From: SM1-50 sp964467345
GTDB lineage: Archaea > Thermoplasmatota > E2 > DHVEG-1
Direction of reading: 5' to 3'
Length of the DNA: 64,000 nt
Assembly: GCA_964467345.1 (NCBI GenBank)
Contig: CAYXPY010000005.1
Span: 15,413 to 79,412, forward strand
Part shown: in pieces, positions 46,574 through 54,744 of the stretch
Numbering within the stretch: position 1 is the first letter of the stretch
Layout: the number at the start of each line of letters is the position of its first letter
Made by a program: the position numbers and the translations under genes
The notes under the pieces: model-generated
Seen by the model: the letters and a program-made list of their open reading frames with translations, nothing else
Told to the model about the DNA's origin: nothing
Databases searched by the model: none

Positions 46574-47005
46574 ATGAAAAGGAAATCATTTAATAAGACT
46601 CTTTCTTATTTCAAGAATATCGCAGTTGATGCTATGGACATCCAAATAGAAGATAAAATATCTGTCATCGTCACCCTCTGTTTATTGTTCGTCTGGTACT
46701 TCACCCTTTTTCAGTTTAACTATCCCCTGGGAAGTCTGCTGATTCTTTGGGTTGGAATGATTATACTAACAATTCTCTATTTCCTGGTCTACCGAAAGAA
46801 AAAACGTGATATGAGAGTGTTAAAAATGCGGTTTTTCATCTCCGCGGTTCCTATCTATTCTGCACTTCTGTTCTATGTGTATATCCTGCTGAATGGAACA
46901 CAGGTGTCCGGTGTCTTTCGCCTGATGCCCTTAGGGATTATCGGAACAATGCTTCTTCTCAATGCAGGCGTCGTCTATTATTATTCTCAGAGACAGACCC
47001 CGTAG
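46574..47005 (+). CDS. Small four-helix membrane protein, unknown
   Basis: The product has about 143 residues, with a basic N-terminus (KRKSFNKTLSYF) and four hydrophobic helices in two pairs, separated by a very basic loop (YRKKKRDMRV). No family was recognised. I chose ATG 46574; a GTG at 46526 is in frame but would add a non-basic hydrophobic stretch. No ribosome site is seen. Confidence 0.55.
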   Translation: MKRKSFNKTLSYFKNIAVDAMDIQIEDKISVIVTLCLLFVWYFTLFQFNYPLGSLLILWVGMIILTILYFLVYRKKKRDMRVLKMRFFISAVPIYSALLFYVYILLNGTQVSGVFRLMPLGIIGTMLLLNAGVVYYYSQRQTP

Positions 47006-47070
47006 CGCTGTAAAGACAGATTAAACGGACATTTTTATAAAACGCCTGCTCATCAACTGACAAAGTATCA

Positions 47071-47095
47071 TTTTTTTTTTTTTTTTTTTTTTTTT
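47071..47095. repeat. 25-bp T homopolymer
   Basis: Twenty-five consecutive Ts sit in the intergenic space between the four-helix membrane protein and the TfoX-like gene. It could terminate transcription from the left, but its length is prone to sequencing error. Confidence 0.7.
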
Positions 47096-47115
47096 GTTGA
47101 GCACAACACAGTCTT

Positions 47116-47457
47116 TTATACGCCGGTCTTTGAATGGTTGTAACTCTCTTTTATGAAAAAGAGTACTTTCTTAAGGTCAGATGTCTCATCAAGAGGTATT
47201 TGTGGCCATCCCTTCATTGTTCTTGATGATGCCTGAAAGGGTTTCACTAGGAATTCTTTTGAAAGCCTCATTTTGTCTTGTTCACTTGCTTTGGTAAGAA
47301 CCACCCCGTCTGTGACCAGAAATGCAAATAATTTCTCATTATGTTTATAGCAAGGACAACCGTACATTTTTCTGGTTGTCACATCAGGCCAGCTGAGCAC
47401 TTCTTTTTCCAATTTCACTCTGATGTTTCTCATTTTTTCTTCATTGTAATATTGCAT
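47116..47457 (-). CDS. TfoX N-terminal-domain protein
   Basis: The 113-residue product fits the TfoX N-terminal/Sxy fold: VTTRKMYGCPCYKHNEKLFAFLVTDGVVLTKA. Archaeal and bacterial stand-alone versions are of unknown function, and no link to competence is implied. ATG 47457 is used; ATG 47433, eight codons in, is an alternative. Monocistronic. Confidence 0.78.
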   Translation of the reverse strand: MQYYNEEKMRNIRVKLEKEVLSWPDVTTRKMYGCPCYKHNEKLFAFLVTDGVVLTKASEQDKMRLSKEFLVKPFQASSRTMKGWPQIPLDETSDLKKVLFFIKESYNHSKTGV

Positions 47458-47514
47458 ATGAACAAGGTATGAGCAATGAAACTAATAAAGAAACGCCTTC
47501 CCTCAGATTATCTA

Positions 47515-47985
47515 TTATGACTTCTCAATCTGACTGACAATCTTCTGAGCCCATTGCTTGGCTTTCTCAGGTTTCATCTGATCTTTTTCACCATCAAGCT
47601 TCGCCCACTTTTCAGGGATCTTCCCAGGCAATGAAACCAACGAAGCAGGCTTAAGGTTATACTTGTTCATTAATGGTTGTAAGAATTTTTCCACTGCCTT
47701 ATCCGGGTCTTCTATCGCCGTTCCACTTGACAGGAATACGAACAAACGTTTGTCACGGAGCGCTTTTTGCTTCAGGACTTTCCTCCAGCGTCGATACACG
47801 GTAAACATCCTGACACCCGTACCTAGAACGACAGTATCGTATGCGGTGACGTCAGGGATGTCAGACGCAAGATTTCGTATCTCAACAGCCAGTCCGTTCG
47901 CTATGAGCGTCTCCCCAATAACCTTGGCGTATTCCTCGGTAGCCCCCCCTTTCGTAAAATAGGCTACAAGTGTCTTATTTGTCAT
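47515..47985 (-). CDS. Flavodoxin-domain protein
   Basis: The 156-residue product has the FMN loop region (TLVAYFTKGGATEEYAKVIGE), VVLGTGVRM and FVFLSSGTA, typical of menaquinone/protoporphyrinogen-oxidase-type flavodoxins. It likely carries electrons or acts as an FMN-dependent reductase. It is the last chromosome-like gene before the accessory region that starts at 48.06 kb. Confidence 0.85.
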   Translation of the reverse strand: MTNKTLVAYFTKGGATEEYAKVIGETLIANGLAVEIRNLASDIPDVTAYDTVVLGTGVRMFTVYRRWRKVLKQKALRDKRLFVFLSSGTAIEDPDKAVEKFLQPLMNKYNLKPASLVSLPGKIPEKWAKLDGEKDQMKPEKAKQWAQKIVSQIEKS

Positions 47986-48061
47986 TATCTCTCCAAGTCA
48001 GCAACAATTCCTACGGGTTTAAGAACATTGTTATGAAACAAAAGAAATGAAAAAAAAAAAA

Positions 48062-48170
48062 AATACGCCGTTGGGGTTACGTGCCAAGACTTCAGAGCCC
48101 CTCAAGGTAGACGACGTGAAGACCTATCAAAAATTTCTTCCGGTGGCCCGCTTGCTAGAGGCCTCAAAGT
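48062..48170. repeat. Diverged copy of the tRNA-Glu-associated repeat family
   Basis: GTGCCAAGACTTCAGAGCCCC and TGAAGACCTATCA...GCTTGCTAGAGGCCTCAA align with the copies at 59577-59690 and 60689-60795. The tRNA 3'-end-like segment is decayed here (TACGCCGTTGGGGTTACG). It marks the left edge of the accessory region. Confidence 0.6.
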
Positions 48171-48264
48171 ACCTTCATTATTGTGTCAAATAAAAAAAAA
48201 AACTGCAGGGAACGCATCGGCATGGTTTTCCTTAGGGACAAAAAAAGGAAAAAAAAAGGTGGAG

Positions 48265-49983
48265 TTAGAATCCCATGAGATATCGAAGGAGAGGGAATGC
48301 CTGTGGAAACCGTTCAAGCAATTTCGTAAGGAACCAATACTGTTCGATGTTTTGACTAAGCGGTGTGCTAAGGGTGACTGGGATCATGCCGTAATCACTA
48401 CTATTATCCTTATTAAGGATAGTGATATTTCCTTGAAACTCTGCGTTCTTCTCGTTAGGTACAACCACATACACATGAACGGTCACTGGTCCCTGTACCG
48501 GGGTGAGATTCCCACCGGACGACAGACTGAACGTCCACGTCCCCCAGGTCAGAGTATTATTCACGGTCCAGTTCAGCAGCGAGTCGTTATCCCCGATGTT
48601 CGTCACCTGGAAACTGCCATGAACAGTGCCCCCTGGTTTGATGTTTGACCAGGAGAGGCTCCCGTTGCATTCGAGGTCAGGGCGATGCGGGGGTGGTGGT
48701 GGCGGTGGCTGATACGGTGGTATGTATTGGGTGCGGTAGACTTCGTCGTACAGCCAAGGATAGGGGTTGATGTAAGTCCAGACGATTTGTTTGTCTGGCG
48801 TGACCTCGATGAAAACCCCGTTCCATCCGGAGCAGATGAAAGTATTGCCGTTGAGCATCCTCTGAGAACCGCCAAAGCCATCGGAAAAAAGTTCATCTGG
48901 TAGCATATACTGCCAGGTAAGATCATCAGGGCCATAGGTGCCCCCCGGCGGAAGATAGTATTCGCCCGTGTCGTTGTCGACATCGGGGATGATTTCATCG
49001 ACGCTTGAGCGAGCCCCCCCTGGACGAGTATTCCCATTAGAAAAGACAAGGATATGTCCTGCACCGGGAAGACCTGGTTTGACCCAGCAACATTGATGTT
49101 GGAAGTAAAGTTTTTTATCACCTGCGTCTCCTCGGTCGTATGTTTGAGGATTACCCCAGCGGTAGAGCAGATCGCCACCATGGCCGTAGATGCCTCCTTC
49201 GTGGCTTGCGGCTTCTTCCGTTGTGGTGCTATGGTCGATGATCCAAACCTCATCAAAGTTGTGGGCGCTGATGAGGATTTGGTCGAACTGTGGATTATAA
49301 TCCACGGAGTTGAAATACGGCCAGCCCGGACTCCAGTATTGGTCGAAGTTGATGTTGGCAAGCTCAGGATGCTGACTTACATCGCCGTAGTTGTCTTTGC
49401 TAGCGTCGAAATCCTGGATAAGATGGTCCCAGACATGCCATTCCCAGACGATGTCGCCGCTGGTTGGCCCTGTCTGATGGATTTGAAGGAGCATATTTGG
49501 GTAGAATTGGGTGCCGAAGGAGTTGGGGTCGCGTCCTGCCTGGATGGCTTGAGCGCGTGATTTGATTTCTTGCATGATAATGAGAATGTCACCGTTGGGA
49601 AGGGGTACAATGTCATGAGTGGCGTAGCTGCTGTCTCGTGTGTAATGGTACTCCCAGAGGATCGTGCCGTCATAGGCGATTTTTTGGACTCCACCTCGCC
49701 CTGAGTTGATGGCAAGGTAGATAGAGCCGTTATCCCCCATATAGGAGTCATATAACGGATAATAGGTACTCTGCCAGGTATGGTTGACGGCGCCGGTTTC
49801 GTTGATGAGATAGGTTGTCGTCGAATGCCACGGGGTGTAAAGGAAGTGCCCTTCCTTACGATCGAGTGGCACAGGTGGTATCAGATTTTCTTGTTTCTCT
49901 GAAAGAGCACCGGTATTGAAAAGAGTCACCGTGAAAAAGACAGCGATAACCAGCACCATGATTTTGATGTTATTCTTTTTCAT
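48265..49983 (-). CDS. Exported arylsulfotransferase-family (ASST-like) propeller protein 1
   Basis: The 572-residue product has a signal peptide (KIMVLVIAVFFTVTLF) and an ASST-type beta-propeller: TTYLINETGAVNHTWQ, ATHDIVPLPNGDILIIMQE, IVWEWHVWDHLIQDFD, LISAHNFDEVWIIDHSTT, CSGWNGVFIEVTPD. A Pro-rich linker (PPYQPPPPPPPH) leads to an Ig-like domain and the C-terminal signature RFPQAFPLLRYLMGF. Bacterial ASST transfers sulfate between phenols; activity here is unproven. It is a tandem paralogue of the next gene, with a shared leader and GAGGATGAAAC before both ATGs. Confidence 0.85.
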   Translation of the reverse strand: MKKNNIKIMVLVIAVFFTVTLFNTGALSEKQENLIPPVPLDRKEGHFLYTPWHSTTTYLINETGAVNHTWQSTYYPLYDSYMGDNGSIYLAINSGRGGVQKIAYDGTILWEYHYTRDSSYATHDIVPLPNGDILIIMQEIKSRAQAIQAGRDPNSFGTQFYPNMLLQIHQTGPTSGDIVWEWHVWDHLIQDFDASKDNYGDVSQHPELANINFDQYWSPGWPYFNSVDYNPQFDQILISAHNFDEVWIIDHSTTTEEAASHEGGIYGHGGDLLYRWGNPQTYDRGDAGDKKLYFQHQCCWVKPGLPGAGHILVFSNGNTRPGGARSSVDEIIPDVDNDTGEYYLPPGGTYGPDDLTWQYMLPDELFSDGFGGSQRMLNGNTFICSGWNGVFIEVTPDKQIVWTYINPYPWLYDEVYRTQYIPPYQPPPPPPPHRPDLECNGSLSWSNIKPGGTVHGSFQVTNIGDNDSLLNWTVNNTLTWGTWTFSLSSGGNLTPVQGPVTVHVYVVVPNEKNAEFQGNITILNKDNSSDYGMIPVTLSTPLSQNIEQYWFLTKLLERFPQAFPLLRYLMGF

Positions 49984-50071
49984 GTTTCATCCTCATTTGA
50001 TAGTTTCGAATGGGACGGAGGTGTCATATTCTCTCCAGTCGTCCTCGGATATAAACGCTGGCTGTGGTATA

Positions 50072-50120
50072 GGAATCCCCCTTGATGTAGTAAGGTCTGC
50101 TATGCTATATAAAAATATGC
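50072..50120 (-). promoter_or_regulatory. Promoter and conserved leader of ASST-like gene 1
   Basis: A TATA-like TTTTTATATAG (50109-50119, minus) precedes a leader of about 100 nt. The start of the leader (CCTTACTACATCAAGG then GGATTC) and an AGCCAGCGTT element recur before ASST-like gene 2. The rest of 50121-50350 holds a weak repeat-like stretch at about 50215-50300. Confidence 0.45.
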
Positions 50121-50350
50121 CTGATTTTTCATAAAAAACCATGATATTAAAATCAAAATTTAAGGAAAGAATGTGGTCTCTTGTCGATTATTCCCTGTAG
50201 AAATTATATGACCTAGGATTTCTGGACCCCTACGTTCAGAGAAATGAATATTTGACGGAAAAAGCTTCCAGTGGATCGCTTATTCGAGGTTCGCTGCTAC
50301 CCAATTAAAGAACATGGACATGGTTTTCCGTATAAGAAAAAAAATGGGGT

Positions 50351-52090
50351 TCAATACCCCAGCAGATGTCGTAGGAGTGAAAATCCATGAAAGAATCGCT
50401 CGATTAACCACGAAAGAATCAAGTGATTGGATGGGGCTGTTAAACTGGCTGAGGTCGTTAAAGTGACCGGGATGTCGACGTAGTCGGAGACGTTGTCCCT
50501 GTTCTCGACGCGGAGGGTTCCATTAAACATCTGGTTTTCCTCGTTTGGGACTACGACGTACACCTGCACAGTGAAAGGCCCTACCCAGGGCAAGAGGTTT
50601 TCTCCAGACGCAGGGATAAACGTCCAAGTCCCCCAGGTGATGGTGTTGTTAATAGTCCAGTTCAACCGCGTGTCATTATCCCCTTCGTTCAGTACTTGGA
50701 AGCTGCCATGTACGGTTGTCCCTGGTTTGATATTTGACCAGGAAAGACTCCCTTCACATTCGAGATCAGGAGATGGCAACGGGGGTGGCGGGGGTGGCGG
50801 TGGTGGTGGCACATACGGTGGTATGTATTGGGTACGGTAGACTTGATCGTGGAGGTACGGGTAGGGGTTGTCATATGTCCAGACGATTTGTTTGTCCGGT
50901 GTGACCTCGATGAAAACCCCATTCCATCCAGAGCAGATAAGGGTGTTGTTATTAAGCATTCGTTGGGCACCGCCAAAATAGTAGGAATAGAGGTTCTGCG
51001 GCAGCATATACTGCCAGCAGAGATCATCCGGGCCATAGGTCCCCCCCGGTGGAAGATAGTATTCACCAGTGTCGTTGTCTACATCAGGAGTGAACTCATC
51101 GACGCTTGAGAGAGGACCTCCGGGTCTGGTTACGCCGTTGGAGAAGACAAGGATGTTACCTGCGCCGGGGAGACCAGGTTTGATCCAGCAGCTTTGATGT
51201 TGGAAGTAGAGTTTTTTATCGCTAGCGCCTACTCCTTGATTGTATGTTTGTGGGTTGCCCCAGCGGTAGAGCAGATCGCCACCATGGCCGTAGATTCCGC
51301 CTTCGTGGCTTGCGGCTTCTTCCGTTGTCGTGCTATGGTCGATAATCCAGACCTCATCGAAGTTATGGGCGCTGATGAGAATCTGGTCGAACTTGGGGTT
51401 GTAATCCACAGAGGTGAAATAGGGCCAGCCGGTGACCCAAGGTTGATCAAAGTTGATATCGGCAAGCTCAGGATGCTCGCTCACAACGCCGTAGTTATCT
51501 TTGCTAGCGTCAAAATCCTGGATGAGGTGGTCCCAGACGTGCCATTCCCAGACAATGTCGCCGCTGGTTGGTCCTGTCTGATTGACTTGAATGAGCATAT
51601 TTGGAAAGAATTGAGTGCCGACCGTGTTGGGGTCGCGTCCTGCCTGTACGGCTTGGGCATGTGATTTAATTTCTTGCATGATGATGATGAAATCACCGTT
51701 GGGGAGGATGGTAATGTCATGGGTGGCGTGACTGCTGTCTCGTGTGTAACGGTAATCCCAGAGGATTGTGCCGTCATAGGCGATTTTTTGTACTCCACCT
51801 CGGCCTGATTGAATGGTGAGGTAGATCGAGCCGTTCTCTCCCATGTAAGAGTCATATAAGGGGTAATAGGTACTCTGCCAGGTGTGGTTGACGGCGCCGG
51901 TTTCGTTGATGAGATAGGTCGTCGTCGAATGATAGGGGGTGTAGAGGAAGTGACCTTCCTTATGATCAAGCGGCAGGGGTGGCATCCGGTTCTCTATATT
52001 CTGTGAAAACGCTCCGGAATTGAAAAGAGTCGCTGTGAAAAACACAGCGGTTACCAGCACCACGATTTTTACATAATTCTTCTGGCTCAT
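50351..52090 (-). CDS. Exported arylsulfotransferase-family (ASST-like) propeller protein 2
   Basis: The 579-residue product is a close tandem paralogue of the preceding protein, with the same signal peptide, propeller motifs (ATHDITILPNGDFIIIMQE, LISAHNFDEVWIIDHSTT), a longer polyproline linker (VPPPPPPPPPPL), an Ig-like domain and the C-terminal end RFFHGFSLLRHLLGY. Divergence concentrates in the linker and C-terminal domains. Enzymatic ASST activity is possible, but many archaeal homologues are uncharacterised surface propellers. Confidence 0.85.
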   Translation of the reverse strand: MSQKNYVKIVVLVTAVFFTATLFNSGAFSQNIENRMPPLPLDHKEGHFLYTPYHSTTTYLINETGAVNHTWQSTYYPLYDSYMGENGSIYLTIQSGRGGVQKIAYDGTILWDYRYTRDSSHATHDITILPNGDFIIIMQEIKSHAQAVQAGRDPNTVGTQFFPNMLIQVNQTGPTSGDIVWEWHVWDHLIQDFDASKDNYGVVSEHPELADINFDQPWVTGWPYFTSVDYNPKFDQILISAHNFDEVWIIDHSTTTEEAASHEGGIYGHGGDLLYRWGNPQTYNQGVGASDKKLYFQHQSCWIKPGLPGAGNILVFSNGVTRPGGPLSSVDEFTPDVDNDTGEYYLPPGGTYGPDDLCWQYMLPQNLYSYYFGGAQRMLNNNTLICSGWNGVFIEVTPDKQIVWTYDNPYPYLHDQVYRTQYIPPYVPPPPPPPPPPLPSPDLECEGSLSWSNIKPGTTVHGSFQVLNEGDNDTRLNWTINNTITWGTWTFIPASGENLLPWVGPFTVQVYVVVPNEENQMFNGTLRVENRDNVSDYVDIPVTLTTSASLTAPSNHLILSWLIERFFHGFSLLRHLLGY

Positions 52091-52175
52091 GTTTCATCCT
52101 CATTTGAAATTTTACACGGGGAGGATATTTTGTGTTTTACCCCGTCGCCAACATGCACGAACGCTGGCTTTAGTA

Positions 52176-52223
52176 CTAGAATCCTCCTTAACGAAGTAAG
52201 GCTCCCTAGGCTATATAATAATA
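52176..52223 (-). promoter_or_regulatory. Promoter and conserved leader of ASST-like gene 2
   Basis: TATTATTATATAG (52211-52223, minus) is followed by CCTTACTTCGTTAAGG (a small hairpin with a TTCG-like loop), GGATTC and AGCCAGCGTT, matching the leader of ASST-like gene 1. Confidence 0.45.
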
Positions 52224-52352
52224 TGCCTGATTTTTCATTCAACACCATGATATTACTGACTACCTCGGACTTTTTATGTCGCTATTACTCTATTTACTGG
52301 ATTATTTCTATGAGGAGTTTCTCCATAAAGACCCAAAGTCAGTATGGGTAGC

Positions 52353-53915
52353 TCATCGCTTCAAGATGGAGAGGATAAGAACTTGTGTGCCCCGGGCAAT
52401 CTTGGTCGCATCGCCGACCGTCGTGGTCACCTGAATCCCGCCAAAACCGAAGAACATGCTGGTCTGGATTGTCTTCGTCTCTCCGACAGCGATGTCGAAA
52501 GTCCCATTTAGGGTATAGTTCATCCGATGCAGGATACCGCCCTGGACATAGACTTGCCATGGGACATTGGTCGCGTTTACAGTCCCGTTGTTGGTGATCT
52601 TCACATGCAAGCCAAGACCACCTGTGACCGTAAATGAGAGTTCGGGTGTCCCTGACTCTGGTGCGAATTTTATGATCAACACGTCACCGTTATAGTACCC
52701 AGCGGATGACCCAGCGATGATATAACCGCCGTCATTTGTCTGCTGTGCACCGGTGAACGGCGTGGGAATTGTGATGTTCCATGCCTCGTTCCCGGCACCG
52801 TCGGTCTTGATGAGCCCGTAGCCGGTCGTGATGTAGCCGCCATCGGTGGTCTGTTTCGCAGAGTAGCCAAAGAACGTTGCATCATTCAGAAACGGGGTAT
52901 TCCGCCATGTTTCATTGCCGTTTGCATCGGTCTTTAACAAACACCCCATGTAATTCATCGCTCCTGCGATGATGAATCCGCCGTCGCCTGTCTGTTGCAC
53001 CGAGTTGCCATAGTTCTTTAACCCGACGCGTATGTGACCAGTGGTTCCTTCGAATTTTTTCTCCCAGACCATGATTCCGTTGGCGTCTGTTTTGATAAGC
53101 CAGATTTTTCCCCAGTCCGTGTCGTAGTTGCAATCAGACATCCCTGTGAGAATATACCCACCGTCTGAGGTCTCTTGGACCATGTGACCTTCTTCATCCA
53201 TGTCGCTTACCCCGAAAGTTCTCATCCATTGAATGGATCCATCTGAGTATGTCTTCAAGAGGTACATGTTTGGAGAGCCGTCGGTGCTTGAGTTGCCACC
53301 ACCAGTCGCGATGTATCCACCGTCGCTAGTCTGTCGAACGCAGAAGCACCATGAGAAGTTCAGACCAGCGTAGGTCCGGTTCCATTCCTCATGTCCCTGG
53401 GAATCTGTTTTGATGAGTACCGTCGAAGAAATGAATCCCTGATTCATTCGAGGAAACGGTTGCACTTCCCCTGAGGTAAGTTTTGTGGCATTAAAGAACG
53501 TACAGCCGAGGATGTATCCACCGTCAGTAGTCTGCTGTAAGGACCATATCTTACCTGAAACCGACGGAAGAGAATAGTAATCAAACGTCTTGTTCCAATC
53601 CATGGATCCCTTAGAATCGGTCTTGATCAACCATGGATTCCATAAAGCGATACCGAAGGATTTTGCGTACCCTCCAATGATGAATCCCCCATCGTTGGTC
53701 TGCTGCACGTCATACGCGGCATCATCAATGAAAGGATTTCCAAACGTCTTATTCCATTCCTCCACAGGAGGAATCCCTCCGAGTATTTTTGGTTGATGCT
53801 CAGAAAGGGTCAAATGTGGATTCGAACTACCACAGATACACGAGGTGACACTCATACCAAGACACAAGACAAGCAGTCCTACGACGACGCTTTTTTTAAT
53901 AACTTCTCTAGTCAT
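52353..53915 (-). CDS. Exported seven-repeat propeller protein (QQTxDGGYIIxG repeats)
   Basis: The 520-residue product has a signal peptide with a possible lipobox (SVTSC) and seven repeats of the form QQTxDGGYIIxG followed by WLIKTDxxGxxxWNxTF. The count fits a seven-bladed propeller. A CARDB-like domain closes the protein (LGLHVKITNNGTVNATNVPW). The C-terminus ends LSILKR and lacks the RFPxAF signature of its neighbours. AAGGGAG precedes the ATG. It is the third propeller-type surface protein in this module. Confidence 0.85.
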   Translation of the reverse strand: MTREVIKKSVVVGLLVLCLGMSVTSCICGSSNPHLTLSEHQPKILGGIPPVEEWNKTFGNPFIDDAAYDVQQTNDGGFIIGGYAKSFGIALWNPWLIKTDSKGSMDWNKTFDYYSLPSVSGKIWSLQQTTDGGYILGCTFFNATKLTSGEVQPFPRMNQGFISSTVLIKTDSQGHEEWNRTYAGLNFSWCFCVRQTSDGGYIATGGGNSSTDGSPNMYLLKTYSDGSIQWMRTFGVSDMDEEGHMVQETSDGGYILTGMSDCNYDTDWGKIWLIKTDANGIMVWEKKFEGTTGHIRVGLKNYGNSVQQTGDGGFIIAGAMNYMGCLLKTDANGNETWRNTPFLNDATFFGYSAKQTTDGGYITTGYGLIKTDGAGNEAWNITIPTPFTGAQQTNDGGYIIAGSSAGYYNGDVLIIKFAPESGTPELSFTVTGGLGLHVKITNNGTVNATNVPWQVYVQGGILHRMNYTLNGTFDIAVGETKTIQTSMFFGFGGIQVTTTVGDATKIARGTQVLILSILKR

Positions 53916-54007
53916 GAAATCAAACTCCCTTAAACATTATAATATCAGGCAGATTAATTTAAATGTTTGCAATCAATAAAAATAAGAGATAGAATGCATT
54001 GGCACGG

Positions 54008-54052
54008 TTTTTTCTCCTGTTGAATAGGAATTAAGTGCTCCCGTCGGGATTT
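54008..54052. repeat. tRNA-Glu 3'-end copy (putative attachment-site remnant) 1
   Basis: GTGCTCCCGTCGGGATTT (54035-54052) is identical over 18 bases to the 3' end of the tRNA-Glu at the right edge. The TTTTTTCTCCTGTTG just to the left is also shared with the tRNA flank. Same orientation as the tRNA copy. Confidence 0.7.
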
Positions 54053-54088
54053 AGGCTCCACGGGTATAAATCCCACAAAAAACAATGC

Positions 54089-54098
54089 ATATATATAA
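54089..54098 (+). promoter_or_regulatory. TATA-like promoter of the transglutaminase-like gene at 54133
   Basis: ATATATATAA is about 38 bases before the ATG. AAGGT lies in the short predicted leader. Confidence 0.45.
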
Positions 54099-54132
54099 GG
54101 TAAAAGTTGCCAAATAGAGTAAGGTAAAACGT

Positions 54133-54744
54133 ATGGATACGTACAAGGTTTTTCCAGAATTACCATTACAGAGAAAAGGGATTATCTCCGAAAAGTTCAT
54201 CAGCTTAGGCATCAAATTCTTCTGGAATGCCTGTAAGTATGTGCACGATTTACCTTACGGATATCATTCTACTACAGAAGATATTTTGATTCTCTTCAAA
54301 GAAGGATTTGGTTCGTGTACGACAAAACATGCGGTTATCGCAACTCTGGGGGAAGAACTCAACATTCCTGTTTACAAGATGATTGGAATATATGCAATGA
54401 CTGAAGACATCGTCACCGGTACGAATCAGATCCTTGAAAAATATCACCTACCATATTTACCGATGATTCATTGTTTCCTCATCTATGACTCATATAAGGT
54501 TGATTTGACTGATGGGAACAACAACGGGAAGAACCGATCGATTGAAGAATTTTTTTTCACCGAAAAAGTCATTCCTAACTTCTCTGAAAAAGATGAATAT
54601 CTTCTCTACAGAAAAGCCTTGAAAAACCACATACTTATCCGAAAAGAGATGGAAGGAATTACGATGAATGACGTACTACATGCTCGAAGTGAAGGTATTA
54701 CATTATTGCGATCTAAAGTTACATCACCTCTTACCAGAAGGTAA
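54133..54744 (+). CDS. Cytosolic transglutaminase-like protein
   Basis: The 203-residue product has a transglutaminase-like core: Cys62 (GFGSCTTKHAVIATLGEEL), His113 (MIHCFLIYD) and Asp124 (YKVDLTDG). It has no signal peptide. The C-terminal 45 residues are charged and helical. It is convergent with the CcdA-like gene, overlapping its end by 14 bases, and lies just inside the left edge of the putative tRNA-bounded module. Confidence 0.8.
   Translation: MDTYKVFPELPLQRKGIISEKFISLGIKFFWNACKYVHDLPYGYHSTTEDILILFKEGFGSCTTKHAVIATLGEELNIPVYKMIGIYAMTEDIVTGTNQILEKYHLPYLPMIHCFLIYDSYKVDLTDGNNNGKNRSIEEFFFTEKVIPNFSEKDEYLLYRKALKNHILIRKEMEGITMNDVLHARSEGITLLRSKVTSPLTRR

Noticed and set aside
47071..47095. 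The 25-T tract as a functional element in its own right.
   Set aside because: It can be a simple terminator, and its exact length may be a sequencing artefact.
50215..50300. A faint further copy of the tRNA-associated repeat (GCTTATTCGAGGTTCGCTGC and a nearby GACGG block).
   Set aside because: Only short discontinuous matches; too weak to call without alignment software.
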